The notes under the pieces: generated by a model
Databases searched by the model: none
Seen by the model: the letters and a program-made list of their open reading frames with translations, nothing else
What the model was told of the DNA's origin: nothing
Source of the DNA: Nostoc sp. LEGE 06077
Lineage (GTDB): Bacteria; Cyanobacteriota; Cyanobacteriia; Cyanobacteriales; Nostocaceae
Length of the DNA stretch: 64,000 bases
Reading direction: 5' to 3'
Assembly: GCF_015207705.1 (NCBI RefSeq)
Contig: NZ_JADEWI010000027.1
Coordinates: forward strand, 19,339-83,338
In this document: positions 1 to 10,391 of the stretch, piece after piece
Numbering within the stretch: position 1 is the stretch's first letter
Layout: each line of letters opens with the position of its first letter
Program-made: the position numbers and the translations under genes

Positions 1-465
1 CCTGGATTAGCAATTTTAGGATTTGGCGCAATTACTTGCAAACAAAGCCTCGACAAGGGACAAGACACAACGGTAGATATGCTTGACTTTGGGGTAATTA
101 GTACCTCAGCAGGTACAGAAATGGGGCAGCGCCTGTGTACCTTGTTTGATGATATGCACACCCTGATTCAGGAATTACAACCAGATTTGGTTGCGATCGA
201 AAAGTTGTTCTTCTATCGTATGTCAAGTACTATCCTTGTTGCACAAGCCAGAGGTGTATTGATGCTAGTTTTGGGACAACATCGCTTACCTTATGTAGAA
301 TTTACCCCAGCACAAATTAAACAAGCTTTAACCGGATATGGCAATGCGGATAAATCTGATGTGCAAGCAGCTGTCGCACGGGAGTTGAATTTAGAGACAA
401 TTCCGAAACCAGATGATGCCGCAGATGCTCTGGCAGTCGCTTTGGCCGCATCATTTCAAATATGA
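1..465 (+). CDS. ruvC: RuvC Holliday-junction resolvase (5' end missing)
   Basis: RuvC is the endonuclease that cuts Holliday junctions together with RuvAB. The reading frame is open from base 1 and begins P-G-L-A-I-L-G-F-G, which matches the residues just after the first catalytic Asp of RuvC, so that Asp and about the first ten residues lie outside the window. The second catalytic acid is in A-I-E-K-L-F-F and the C-terminal pair is in [12 protein letters not shown]. The internal ATG at 79 is not the real start. The protein ends normally at a TGA. The family call is firm. Confidence 0.93.
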   Translation, partial: PGLAILGFGAITCKQSLDKGQDTTVDMLDFGVISTSAGTEMGQRLCTLFDDMHTLIQELQPDLVAIEKLFFYRMSSTILVAQARGVLMLVLGQHRLPYVEFTPAQIKQALTGYGNADKSDVQAAVARELNLETIPKPDDAADALAVALAASFQI

Positions 466-1336
466 TTGTTAGAAAACGAGAATAATTAGTTGAACTGAAC
501 TGAAAAGTCAGCGGTTTAAAATTATATGGCTATTGTTAGCGCGATCGCATGAACCGATCAACTTTGGTTGAGAAAAAGCGATCGCTTTTTGCTGAAAGCT
601 GAGATTTGTATCAGTTGCCAGAATTCTGTTTTAATCAAGCTGTCAATGCAAAAAGTCCATTGTTGCCTTACTTACGTATAATTACTGCTAAGTTTAAAAT
701 TACAATATTTGTTTTCTGAAAAAGTATTTAGATAAAATAAATCATTCATAAAAGATTGATGAAAACCTTTATTTAGTAAGTGATCAAGATAAAAGTATTT
801 TTAAGTCACATACTTAAACATTTTTGCATAGGTATTGATTATAGTGTTTTTATGAAGTTAAAGATTTGAATTAACATCTAGACCTTTAAAATAAGCTGTG
901 TCAAGATAAATTTCTAGCTGCATATTTTTGTCTTCGGAAATTCAGATGATAATTTTCCAAGCTAGATTAAAAAATACATCAGTATAAATTGCTGAACAAA
1001 TATCTAAATCTAAATTTAGTAATTTTTAGAAGAACTAGTAGTATTGCCCACTTTGCCATAATTTGTGGAGCTTTTCTCTTTTGAATATACTCTGCCTCTT
1101 GGCAAAGACTTTGTTTAATAATAAATAGCTTTATGTCGCTATCATTTATCCTGTAGCTTCTCAATTGATGTATGCAATTCGTTCATCAAATCAATATATC
1201 CACAAGTCACATAGGATTTACATAGCATCTCAAATGACCAAGCAAATGAGTAGGGATTGCTAATATTTCTATTCTATTTTTTTACCAGTTTCTGCTTGAA
1301 TGCTTCAGTCTTATCATTTCTATCTACCCACATCTA
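466..1336. other. intergenic region, AT-rich, no gene seen
   Basis: This 871-bp spacer has two HIP1 sites near its start and is AT-rich after that. A 61-codon minus-strand frame at 979-1164 has no recognisable family features and an AT-driven composition, so I do not call it. No tRNA-like sequence was seen. Confidence 0.6.
573..590. repeat. 18-bp perfect palindrome centred on HIP1
   Basis: The sequence is AAAAAGCGATCGCTTTTT. The HIP1 octamer is extended by five complementary bases on each side, giving a short A-stem/T-tail hairpin that could end transcription in either direction. It lies about 110 bp after ruvC. Confidence 0.55.
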
Positions 1337-4300
1337 ATGTCGCATTTTTTGAGCAAATACGTATCTGTAATTATAATGAATACTCAAAATTCCCCCATCC
1401 ATCAAACAGTAGTTTCTCTAATAGATTTCGTGTTTCAGAAATATCATGATGAACTGGCTGTCATTATAGAAGATCAGCAATTTACTTATGGTGAATTACA
1501 GCAGCGGACAGAACAGTTATCTCAATACTTAACAGCCCAAAATTCGCTAAAACCAAACAGTTTAGTGGGATTGTGTATCGAACCTTCTTTGGAAATGGTG
1601 ATTGCAATTTGTGCCATTTTAAAAGCAGGTGCAGCTTTTGTTCCTCTTGACCCTGATTTACCTCGTCAGCGGCTCAGTTATATGATTGCTGACGCTAAAT
1701 TAACCACAATTCTGACACAGCAAAAATTTGCCTTTGATATCGAGCCAGCAATGCGGCAGAGTGGTTTGGATGGACAGATGTTTTTTTTAGACACTCCTAC
1801 AGTCTGGCAACCTTTAACTACATCCTCTTCATTACCTTCCGTAGAGCCTGATCAATTAGCTTACATCATCTATACATCTGGTTCTACAGGCGTGCCTAAA
1901 GGCGTAATGCTGACCCACCAAGGGTTGCTCAATCTTGTAGAAGCTAGTTGTAACACTTTTAATATCACGCCAGGTTTACGCTTACTTCAGTTTGCTTCTA
2001 TCAGTTTTGATGCAGCAGTTTGGGAAATCTTCACAGCCTTATGTGGTGGAGCAATTTTAGTACTTGGTGCAAGAGAGCAAATGCTTCCTGGACAACTTTT
2101 GGCAAACTTCATCACAAAACACAGCGTAAATTGGGTGATGCTACCTCCCTCTGTACTTGCAACACTCACACCTTTCCGCAATTATTTACCTGATTTACAA
2201 ATGGTGGTAGTAGGTGGTGAAGCTTGTCCTGTATCACTTGCTCAAGCCTGGGTTTCGCCACACACACGCTTTTTCAATGCCTATGGGCCAACAGAAATAA
2301 CAGTTTGTTGCACAATACATGAGTTTAAGCAACAGGATATTAGCCTGCCTATTGGTTATGCACTACCAAACGTAGAGCTATACATTCTCAACGAAGAACT
2401 CCAAATTTGTCCTCGTGGTGAAAAGGGCGAGCTATATGTAGGTGGTATGGGAGTAGCTCAAGGCTATCTAGATAAACCGGAGATTACACATTATCGTTTT
2501 CTCGACAATCCATTTGGTGTGGGCAAAATATATAAAACGGGTGATATCGTTTACGAAGATCCATCTCATGCAGGGCTGTTACACTATGCCGGTAGATCTG
2601 ATCATCAGGTGAAAATTCGGGGTAAGCGGATAGAAATAGAAGCAATTGAAATGATACTTGCCCAACATCCTGGAGTACAGATGAATGCAGTTAAAGCAAT
2701 TAGAACTACACATATAGAAAGTAGTGATGTGCCAGAAAATTATGGCGTATCGATGCTTGTAGCATATATCGTTCCCAAGGCTGGACAGTTTTTGATAGAA
2801 AAGCACCTACAACGCTTTGCCGCCGAACAACTACCAGATTATATGGTGCCTACTCGGTTTGTGTTCATGGATGAATTACCTTTGCTACCTAATCGCAGCA
2901 AAGTAGACCGAAATGCTTTACCAGAACTGCCTCAAACACCATCTTTTGTTACTGATACGATGGATAACTCTATCAAAATTGCGGTAGTTTTTGATGAAGC
3001 TTTAGAATTGCCTACGGGTACTTGCAAGCCTCACTCCAATTTCTTTGAGATGGGTGGTAGTTCACTGTGCATTGCTCATATCTTATATGGACTCGAACGC
3101 GATTTTGGTGTCACCATTCCTTCTCGTTTGATTTATGAGTATCCCACACCATCGGATGTAGCAAGATTATTAGAGCAGTTTAAACTCAAAAGCGAAAGTG
3201 TTGCTGATGATAGACACATTGACTTAAAAGCAGAAGCCGTACTTTCTCCAGATTTGAATACATCAATTTGGCAACACCCACCACAAGCTAAATATGACTG
3301 TGCATTAATTACAGGTACGACAGGTTTTCTGGGCGCACACTTGCTTGATGAACTCTTGACAAGAGGTAGCTATAGAAAAATTTATTGCTTGATTAGGGCA
3401 GAAAGCCAAGCTATTGCAATTGAAAGGCTACGTACAACCTTCATACAATATCAGTTACCCACAGCAAAACTGGAACGGGTAAATGTCATTAATGGCGACA
3501 TCGAGCAACCACAGTTACAATTATCAACACAGTTATTTGACCAATTGGGTGAAGAAGTTGACCAAATTTATCATGTCGCTGCTGATACTAACTATATCAA
3601 ACCTTACTCACTCATCAAAAAATCTAATGTTGATGGGACTGCAAATATCCTGACTTTAGCCGCACATCGTCGTCATAAAACGCTGCATTATCTATCTACC
3701 CTCGCAGTTTATGGCTCAATCACATCATTACTGGGTATAAATGAAGTTGCAGAGGAGTTTGATATTGATCTATGTGAAGGAATTATATCTGTAGAGTATG
3801 GCTATGTAAGGTCAAAATGGGTAGCGGAACGGATGTTGCACTCAGCCCAAGCAGAAGGATTAGCCGTTTCTCTTTACCGTCCTGGTTTTATTTCTGGACA
3901 CAGACAAACCAAAGTTGCGAACCTCAATGATATGTTCTACCGCTTTGTTAGTGGTTGCATTCAGATGGGTATGTATCCAGATTTTCCCGAAAAACGTTGG
4001 GTTCCAACACCTGTAGACTATGTTGCTGAGGCGATCGCCCATCTTTCTTTGGATGCAAAATATACAGGTGGTCAGTACAACATCCTTGTACCCCAGGAAA
4101 AGGAATTAAGTCATTTAGAAATATTTGAATACATTCAAGAGTTGGGCTATCCTCTACAAAAGATTTCTCCCAAAAACTGGTTGAATTCTCTCTCTACTTT
4201 ATCAACAACGAATCCCTTACATCCATTGATTTCATTCTTTCAAGAGAAAGTATATCAAGACCGTAGCACTATTTTAGAGGTACACCATCGCACTCCCAAC

Positions 4301-4450
4301 TTTCAAACAGAAAACGTCCTTCATGCTATTCAGGGGACTAATATTGAGTGTCCAACAATAGATAAGAATCTCATTAGACAATACTTACCCAACTTTGATA
4401 AAAATTTCTCGACTAAACATCTCCAAGATACAGCATCCCTAAACTATTAG
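1337..4450 (+). CDS. stand-alone adenylation - carrier - thioester reductase protein (NRPS-like)
   Basis: This is a three-domain enzyme of the carboxylic-acid-reductase/NRPS-like type. The adenylation domain is at about 20-525, with core motif Y-T-S-G-S-T-G-V-P-K-G near 175, N-A-Y-G-P-T-E near 314 and the Lys motif N-R-S-K-V-D-R near 528. The carrier domain has G-G-S-S-L with the likely phosphopantetheine Ser at 576. The NAD(P)H-dependent thioester reductase runs from about 655 to 1020, with T-G-T-T-G-F-L-G and the Y823-x3-K827 pair. The expected chemistry is activation of an acid by AMP, loading on the carrier and reductive release as aldehyde or alcohol. There is no condensation domain. The substrate is unknown; the pocket begins F-D-A-A-V-W-E. 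An alternative ATG lies at 1376 (M-N-T-Q-N). It is followed on the same strand by the large HstK-type kinase after 223 bp. Confidence 0.88.
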   Translation: MSHFLSKYVSVIIMNTQNSPIHQTVVSLIDFVFQKYHDELAVIIEDQQFTYGELQQRTEQLSQYLTAQNSLKPNSLVGLCIEPSLEMVIAICAILKAGAAFVPLDPDLPRQRLSYMIADAKLTTILTQQKFAFDIEPAMRQSGLDGQMFFLDTPTVWQPLTTSSSLPSVEPDQLAYIIYTSGSTGVPKGVMLTHQGLLNLVEASCNTFNITPGLRLLQFASISFDAAVWEIFTALCGGAILVLGAREQMLPGQLLANFITKHSVNWVMLPPSVLATLTPFRNYLPDLQMVVVGGEACPVSLAQAWVSPHTRFFNAYGPTEITVCCTIHEFKQQDISLPIGYALPNVELYILNEELQICPRGEKGELYVGGMGVAQGYLDKPEITHYRFLDNPFGVGKIYKTGDIVYEDPSHAGLLHYAGRSDHQVKIRGKRIEIEAIEMILAQHPGVQMNAVKAIRTTHIESSDVPENYGVSMLVAYIVPKAGQFLIEKHLQRFAAEQLPDYMVPTRFVFMDELPLLPNRSKVDRNALPELPQTPSFVTDTMDNSIKIAVVFDEALELPTGTCKPHSNFFEMGGSSLCIAHILYGLERDFGVTIPSRLIYEYPTPSDVARLLEQFKLKSESVADDRHIDLKAEAVLSPDLNTSIWQHPPQAKYDCALITGTTGFLGAHLLDELLTRGSYRKIYCLIRAESQAIAIERLRTTFIQYQLPTAKLERVNVINGDIEQPQLQLSTQLFDQLGEEVDQIYHVAADTNYIKPYSLIKKSNVDGTANILTLAAHRRHKTLHYLSTLAVYGSITSLLGINEVAEEFDIDLCEGIISVEYGYVRSKWVAERMLHSAQAEGLAVSLYRPGFISGHRQTKVANLNDMFYRFVSGCIQMGMYPDFPEKRWVPTPVDYVAEAIAHLSLDAKYTGGQYNILVPQEKELSHLEIFEYIQELGYPLQKISPKNWLNSLSTLSTTNPLHPLISFFQEKVYQDRSTILEVHHRTPNFQTENVLHAIQGTNIECPTIDKNLIRQYLPNFDKNFSTKHLQDTASLNY

Positions 4451-4459
4451 GATAAAATT

Positions 4460-4492
4460 AGATTCCCGATTTTTCTCATAAGTCGGGAATCT
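4460..4492 (+). terminator. stem-loop after the NRPS-like gene
   Basis: AGATTCCCGA and TCGGGAATCT form a perfect 10-bp stem with a 13-nt loop, 10 bp after the stop codon. There is no strong T-run, so it may act as a processing or weak termination stem. Confidence 0.5.
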
Positions 4493-4673
4493 GAAAACTT
4501 CATTTTCTTAAATGAATAGGCTGACTAGAGTATGAAATCCTTAATTTATGCCTCAATCAAACAATAGTGAACTTTTTTAACTATTTTTTATTGATTGCCA
4601 AATGCTGAGGCTACATCTGGTATCTTTATTCCTAATTTATCCTTCGACTACTATATTCATCAGGGTAATATAA

Positions 4674-7600
4674 ATGCTAACAGCAGACTTAATTTCTGGA
4701 TATGACTTAACCGAAATGCTCCATGAAGGAGATGATACGATTATTTATCGTGCTAGATCGGAATATAACAAACAATCGATTATTCTGAAAATCCTGAAAG
4801 CAGATTATCCCTCCATAGATGCGATCGCGCGTCTGAGACATGAATACAAAATTACAGAAAACCTAGATTTGGTCGGCGTTGTCAAAGTTTTAAGGCTAGA
4901 AACCCACAAAAATCGGTTAGCGATTGTATTTGAAGATATCAATGGCTACTCTTTAAAACAATTGCTAAGTCAAGGTAGGCAAGACTTAAATAGTTTTATT
5001 CGCATTGCCATTCAACTCGCAAAAGCTCTAGTATCTGTACATGATTGTCAGATTATTCATAAAGATATTAAACCTGCCAATATAATCATTAACCCAGAAA
5101 CTGGGGTTGTCAAACTCACTGATTTTAGTATTGCCTCACGTTTAGATAAAGAAATAACCCAACTAGCTAACCCCAACCAACTAGAAGGCACTCTGGTTTA
5201 TATGTCCCCAGAACAAACAGGGAGAATGAACCGTAACCTTGACTATCGCAGCGATTTTTATTCTCTTGGGGTGACTTTCTATGAAATGCTTACCGAGCAG
5301 TTACCTTTTCAAAGCAATGACCCCCTAGAGTTAGTTTACTCTCATATTGCTAAAGAACCTACAGACATTGAATTATTAAACCCTGAAATTCCTAGTGCCA
5401 TATCGTCTCTAGTCAAGAAACTTATGGCAAAAAATGCTGAAGATCGTTACCAAACAGCTAAAGGATTATTAGCAGATTTACAAATCTGTCAAGAACAGTT
5501 AGAAACAACAGGCGAAATTATTGACTTCACACCTGGTCGTTTAGATGTTTTAAGTCAATTACTCATTCCCCAAAAGCTTTATGGTCGAGAAACTCAAGTT
5601 AATTCACTTTTAGAAGCTTTTGAGCGAGTAAGTAAAGGTAAGGGTGAGCTTATCTTAGTTTCTGGTTATTCAGGAATTGGTAAATCTTCTGTAGTCAATG
5701 AAGTTAATAAACCCATCACTCGTGCTAAAGGCTTTTTCATTAGTGGTAAATTTGACCAGTTTCAACGTAATGTTCCCTATGTTTCGTTGATTCAGGCTTT
5801 TAGTTCATTAATGCGGCAATTACTTACAGAAGATGATGCTAAGTTTGAAGTATGGCGACGGAAAATCTTAGCAGCTGTTAAATCCTATGGAAAAGTTATT
5901 ATTGATGTAATTCCCGAAGTGGAATTGGTCATCGGTAAACAACCAGAAGTCGCTCAACTAAACGCAGCAGAATCACAAAATCGCTTCAATCGTGTTTTTA
6001 CAGACTTTATCCGCATTTTTGCCACCAAAGATCATCCTTTAGTCATCTTTTTAGATGACTTACAATGGGCTGATTCCGGTACTCTCAAGTTAATCCAATT
6101 ACTAATTACTGACCAGCAAACTAAATATTTACTTTTAATTGGTGCTTATCGAAATAATGAAGTTAGTATTACACATCCTTTAATTCAAACAATAAAAGAC
6201 ATTAATAAAAATCATAATATTGTCAATAATATTATCTTACAAGCTCTATCTGTTAATGACTTTCATCAATTAATTGCTGACACACTGAATGAAAATTCAT
6301 TAAAAATCAAACCATTAGTAGATTTACTCTACAATAAAACGGCAGGAAACCCATTTTTTCTAACACAGTTATTACTATCATTACATCAAGAAAATCTATT
6401 TAATTTCAACTTTAACACTGGTTCATGGCAGTGGAATATAGACAAAATCCAAACAATTGGAATTATTGATCAACGCATTGTAGAATTAATCGCCAGCAGA
6501 ATTAAAAACCTACCGATAGCCACGCAAGCAATATTAAAACTAGCAGCTTGTATTGGTAATAGATTTTCGCTAGATATCTTGTCTATTGTTAGTGGTAAAT
6601 CTCCAACTGTTGCTGCAACTGAGCTTTACGCAGCATTACAATGTGGATTAATTTTACCTTTGAGTGATGCTTATCGCATACCGTTAGTTTTTGAACAGGA
6701 AGAGTCTGTAAAATTAACTTTTGATTCTCAAAAGATTAGTTATAAATTTTTACACGATCGCATTCAACAAGCTGCTTATTCATTAATTCCTGAAAATAAA
6801 AAACAAGAAACGCATTTACAAATAGGTCGTTTGTTACTAAAACAAACAACAAATAAATCATTGTTGGAAAATATTTTAGATATTGTTAATCAACTGAATG
6901 TTGGTTGGGATTTATTAACTCAAGAATCTGAAAAATATGAACTAGTAAAACTGAATCTGATCGCTGGTAAAAAAGCAAAATCTGCCACTGCATATGAGGC
7001 TGCCGCAAGATATTTGAATACAGGGCTAAAACTTTTGGCAGCAGATAGCTGGCAAAAACACTATGAATTAACCTTGAATTTATATACTGAGACTACAGAA
7101 ATAGAGTACTTAAATGGTAATTTTGAGCAAGCAAGTCATTTAGGAAATCTTGCTTTGAATCAAGCCAATAGTATTTTAGATAAAGTTAAGTTGTATGAAG
7201 TGAAAATGCTGACTTACATGGCACAGAATCAGATGCCAGAAGTTTTAGAAATTGGTGTACAATCTCTGAGAGAATTAGGCGTAATCTTGCCAAAAAATCC
7301 TACACAATTACATGTTGTATCAGCATTAATTCAGACAAAAATAGCATTAATAGGTAAACCGATAGAAAAGTTAGCATTATTACCTGATATGTCTGATCCT
7401 GATAAACTAGCAGCGATGCAAATCTTGTTGCAAATTGTACCAGCTGCTAGTCAGGCAGGCTCTTTTCTATTTGTATTATCCGTATTGGCAATGGTTAGGT
7501 TATCTATCAAATATGGTAAATCACCTGCTTCGGCTTATAGTTATGCTGCTTACGGCACTATTTTAACTGACAAATTTAACCAAGTTGAAACAGGATATCA

Positions 7601-10064
7601 ATTAGGTAATTTGGCAGTAGATTTACTCTCCAATACAAATGATAATTCGCTCAAAGCTACAGTTTACTTCGTTCATAATGGAACAATTAGCTTTTATAAA
7701 GAACATTTGAAAGAAACAATCGCGCCACTTTTAGAAGGGATGCAGAGTGGAATAGAATCAGGAAACATTGAAAATGCTGGTTATTGTGCTGTAATTGCTG
7801 GTTATCATGCGTTACTTTCTGGAGAAAATTTGGAATCGGTAGATCAAAAAATCTCTGGCTATGTTGATTTAATGCAGAAGTTAAAGCTGGAATCTCTAGC
7901 AGCTGCTACCAGCCTTTTTAGACAAGCAGCTTTAAATTTGCAAGCTAAGTCATCGCAAAAATCTGCTTTAATTGGGGATGCTTTTGATGAAATTACAATG
8001 GCATCAGCATTATTAAAGAATTATTCTTTTAAAGGTTTTTATTATGGATGTAAAACCATAATTTGTTATTTATTTAATGATTATGAACTAGCAATAGAAA
8101 ATGCTGTGTTAGCAGAAAAGACTCATGCTGATAACGTGGGATTACTGATTTATGTTGCTAATAATTTTTATCATTCTTTAGCTCTCGCAGCACTCTGTAA
8201 TCAAGCTTTACCTCTACAAAAAAAGCAATATTTAAAGCAAATAGCTGTTAATCAAAAGCAAATGAAAAAGTGGGCTACACAAGCACCATGTAACTTCCAA
8301 CACAAATATGATCTAGTAGAAGCAGAAACAGCTAAAGTGTTGGGTAAATTACAAGTAGCAATAGACCTGTATGATAGTGCTATTGCAGGAGCCAAGAAAA
8401 ATGCTTATATCGCAGAAGAAGCTTTAGGGAATGAACTAGCAGCTAAATGCTATCTAGATTTTGGTAAAGAAAAAATTGCCAAAATGTATATGACTGAAGC
8501 TTATTATGCTTATATTCATTGGGGGGCTATAGCGAAAGTTAAATACTTAGATGAACATTATAATCATTTAATTATTCGTAGTATCAATCGGAAACAGTCA
8601 GCAATAGATGTTACCAGAACGATCGCTACAACAAAAATTAACTATGCAGGAACTACAAGTAGCAACGAAGGAGTTTTAGATTTAGCGACAATACTTAAAG
8701 CTTCACAAGCAATTAGTAGTGAAATAGTTCTAGATAAACTGCTAGAAACGCTTTTGCGGATAATTCTTGAAAATGCTGCTGCACAAAAGGGTTGTCTGAT
8801 TTTACTTAAAGATAATGAATTATTTATAGAAGCTATCAATAGTATAGATAGTGACTCGATTATTCTGCAATCAACTCCCATAAAAACAAGTGAAGATATT
8901 CCAATTTCTATAGTTGAATATGTTGCGAGAACTCAAGAAGTTTTAGTAATCAATGATGTTTTTACTGAGTCTATTTATCAAACAAATACTTATATCCAAA
9001 GGCAGAGGCCAATATCGATATTATGTAACCCTATCTTTTATCAGGGTAAATTTATTGGCATTTTGTATTTAGAAAATAAACTAATTGCCGGAGCCTTCAC
9101 CAAAGAAAATATTAATATTTTGAATTTAATTACATCTCAAGCAGCTATTTCTTTAGAGAATTCTCGGCTATATCAACAATCCCAAAACTACGCTAAACAA
9201 TTAGAATCTTCCTTATCTGATTTAAAGGAAATGCAACTGCAATTAGTGCAGAGTGAAAAAATGTCTACTTTGGGTAATTTAGTCTCAGGGATAGCACATG
9301 AAATTAATAATCCTATCGGGTTTATTATTGGTAATTTAAAACCTGCGAGTGAATATATTCAAGACTTATTAAAGGTAATTGATTTGTATGAACATCACTA
9401 TCCTCAACCAGTAGGAGAAATTACAAAAACTTTGCAAGAAGTAGATGTGGAATATGTGCGGGAAGACTTACCTAAACTAATTGCTTCGATGCAAGAAGGA
9501 ATCAACCGTATTTATGATGTCAGCCTAAGTTTACGAACATTCTCTAGAGGAGATACTCAAAAACCCAGTATTTGCAATCTTCATGAAATTGTAGATAGTA
9601 CAATTTTAATTCTCAAGCACCGTTTGAAAGCTTCACAAGCTCGTCCAGCTATTGAAGTTGTCAAAAACTATGATGATATACCACTAGTACGGTGTTTTCC
9701 TGGTCAACTGAGTCAAGTATTTATGAATTTGATAGCCAATGCGATTGATGCTTTGGAAGAGTCAAATATAGGACACAATATCGATGAGATAAAAGCTCAT
9801 CCTAACCGCATTACCCTCACGACCAAACTCAATGAAGAGCAGAAGAGTGTATTAATCCGAATTAAAGATAATGGCATAGGAATGACTCATGAAGTTAAGC
9901 AGAAAATTTTTGATCACCTGTTTACTACTAAACCAGTAGGTAAAGGAACAGGTTTGGGATTAGCGATCGCTCGTCAAATTATCATTGAAAAACATGGTGG
10001 AAGTATTGAGGTGAATTCCCTCACTGGACAAGGAACAGAGTTTGTCATCCATTTACCGATATAA
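4674..10064 (+). CDS. giant Ser/Thr kinase - AAA ATPase - GAF - histidine kinase (HstK type)
   Basis: This signalling protein of 1796 residues has two kinase modules. The N-terminal protein kinase (about 1-270) has I-L-K-I-L near 39 and the catalytic loop H-K-D-I-K-P-A-N from 129. The usual D-F-G is D-F-S. An NTPase of the STAND/AAA predictor type follows, with Walker A G-Y-S-G-I-G-K-S-S near 330 and an L-D-D-L-Q-W-A-D Walker B. A long helical, TPR-like region spans about 690-1300. A GAF domain starts near 1340, then a HisKA with the phospho-His in A-H-E-I-N-N-P (H1542), and a HATPase with N-box, D-N-G-I-G-M and G-T-G-L-G-L-A. No receiver domain or transmembrane segment was seen, so it should be cytoplasmic and pass phosphate to a separate regulator. 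The architecture matches the HstK family of Anabaena; its signal is unknown. Confidence 0.92.
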   Translation: MLTADLISGYDLTEMLHEGDDTIIYRARSEYNKQSIILKILKADYPSIDAIARLRHEYKITENLDLVGVVKVLRLETHKNRLAIVFEDINGYSLKQLLSQGRQDLNSFIRIAIQLAKALVSVHDCQIIHKDIKPANIIINPETGVVKLTDFSIASRLDKEITQLANPNQLEGTLVYMSPEQTGRMNRNLDYRSDFYSLGVTFYEMLTEQLPFQSNDPLELVYSHIAKEPTDIELLNPEIPSAISSLVKKLMAKNAEDRYQTAKGLLADLQICQEQLETTGEIIDFTPGRLDVLSQLLIPQKLYGRETQVNSLLEAFERVSKGKGELILVSGYSGIGKSSVVNEVNKPITRAKGFFISGKFDQFQRNVPYVSLIQAFSSLMRQLLTEDDAKFEVWRRKILAAVKSYGKVIIDVIPEVELVIGKQPEVAQLNAAESQNRFNRVFTDFIRIFATKDHPLVIFLDDLQWADSGTLKLIQLLITDQQTKYLLLIGAYRNNEVSITHPLIQTIKDINKNHNIVNNIILQALSVNDFHQLIADTLNENSLKIKPLVDLLYNKTAGNPFFLTQLLLSLHQENLFNFNFNTGSWQWNIDKIQTIGIIDQRIVELIASRIKNLPIATQAILKLAACIGNRFSLDILSIVSGKSPTVAATELYAALQCGLILPLSDAYRIPLVFEQEESVKLTFDSQKISYKFLHDRIQQAAYSLIPENKKQETHLQIGRLLLKQTTNKSLLENILDIVNQLNVGWDLLTQESEKYELVKLNLIAGKKAKSATAYEAAARYLNTGLKLLAADSWQKHYELTLNLYTETTEIEYLNGNFEQASHLGNLALNQANSILDKVKLYEVKMLTYMAQNQMPEVLEIGVQSLRELGVILPKNPTQLHVVSALIQTKIALIGKPIEKLALLPDMSDPDKLAAMQILLQIVPAASQAGSFLFVLSVLAMVRLSIKYGKSPASAYSYAAYGTILTDKFNQVETGYQLGNLAVDLLSNTNDNSLKATVYFVHNGTISFYKEHLKETIAPLLEGMQSGIESGNIENAGYCAVIAGYHALLSGENLESVDQKISGYVDLMQKLKLESLAAATSLFRQAALNLQAKSSQKSALIGDAFDEITMASALLKNYSFKGFYYGCKTIICYLFNDYELAIENAVLAEKTHADNVGLLIYVANNFYHSLALAALCNQALPLQKKQYLKQIAVNQKQMKKWATQAPCNFQHKYDLVEAETAKVLGKLQVAIDLYDSAIAGAKKNAYIAEEALGNELAAKCYLDFGKEKIAKMYMTEAYYAYIHWGAIAKVKYLDEHYNHLIIRSINRKQSAIDVTRTIATTKINYAGTTSSNEGVLDLATILKASQAISSEIVLDKLLETLLRIILENAAAQKGCLILLKDNELFIEAINSIDSDSIILQSTPIKTSEDIPISIVEYVARTQEVLVINDVFTESIYQTNTYIQRQRPISILCNPIFYQGKFIGILYLENKLIAGAFTKENINILNLITSQAAISLENSRLYQQSQNYAKQLESSLSDLKEMQLQLVQSEKMSTLGNLVSGIAHEINNPIGFIIGNLKPASEYIQDLLKVIDLYEHHYPQPVGEITKTLQEVDVEYVREDLPKLIASMQEGINRIYDVSLSLRTFSRGDTQKPSICNLHEIVDSTILILKHRLKASQARPAIEVVKNYDDIPLVRCFPGQLSQVFMNLIANAIDALEESNIGHNIDEIKAHPNRITLTTKLNEEQKSVLIRIKDNGIGMTHEVKQKIFDHLFTTKPVGKGTGLGLAIARQIIIEKHGGSIEVNSLTGQGTEFVIHLPI

Positions 10065-10156
10065 ATAGACTTCCTCACAAAATCCTCAACTTTCTGCCAT
10101 GAACCACCAAACAATTAATCTATGCGCTATATAAATGTAACCCTAATAGTCATTTA

Positions 10157-10199
10157 GCCACGGGAGGGCAGAGAAAACTAGCTTTAATCCTCCTGTGGC
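10157..10199. other. imperfect stem-loop
   Basis: GCCACGGGAGG pairs with CCTCCTGTGGC over 11 positions with one G-T pair, around a 21-nt loop. It is GC-rich in an AT-rich spacer. It could be a structured leader, an RNA element or a degraded repeat. Confidence 0.4.
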
Positions 10200-10362
10200 A
10201 AGTGGGTTCCTAGTTGTCTACATTAATGTAAATAATTTATAACTTATTCTGACATTAAGATATCAACTTGCTAATATGAGGTTACACTCGTCAAATAATA
10301 TTTCATAAAAACTCACTTTTGAAATCCTCAATTATTCTCTAATACTCAGTGATTAATTTTGA

Positions 10363-10391
10363 AGATACTTTGCTTGAAAAGTATCTTTTTT
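10363..10391 (+). terminator. intrinsic terminator
   Basis: AGATACTTT and AAAGTATCT form a perfect 9-bp stem with a 6-nt loop, followed directly by a T-run. It sits 300 bp after the HstK-type gene and 400 bp before the malic enzyme gene, so it may end a long 3' UTR or a small RNA. Confidence 0.6.

Noticed and set aside
979..1164. 61-codon minus-strand frame in the ruvC-NRPS gap
   Set aside because: AT-driven composition with no family feature and no Shine-Dalgarno sequence.
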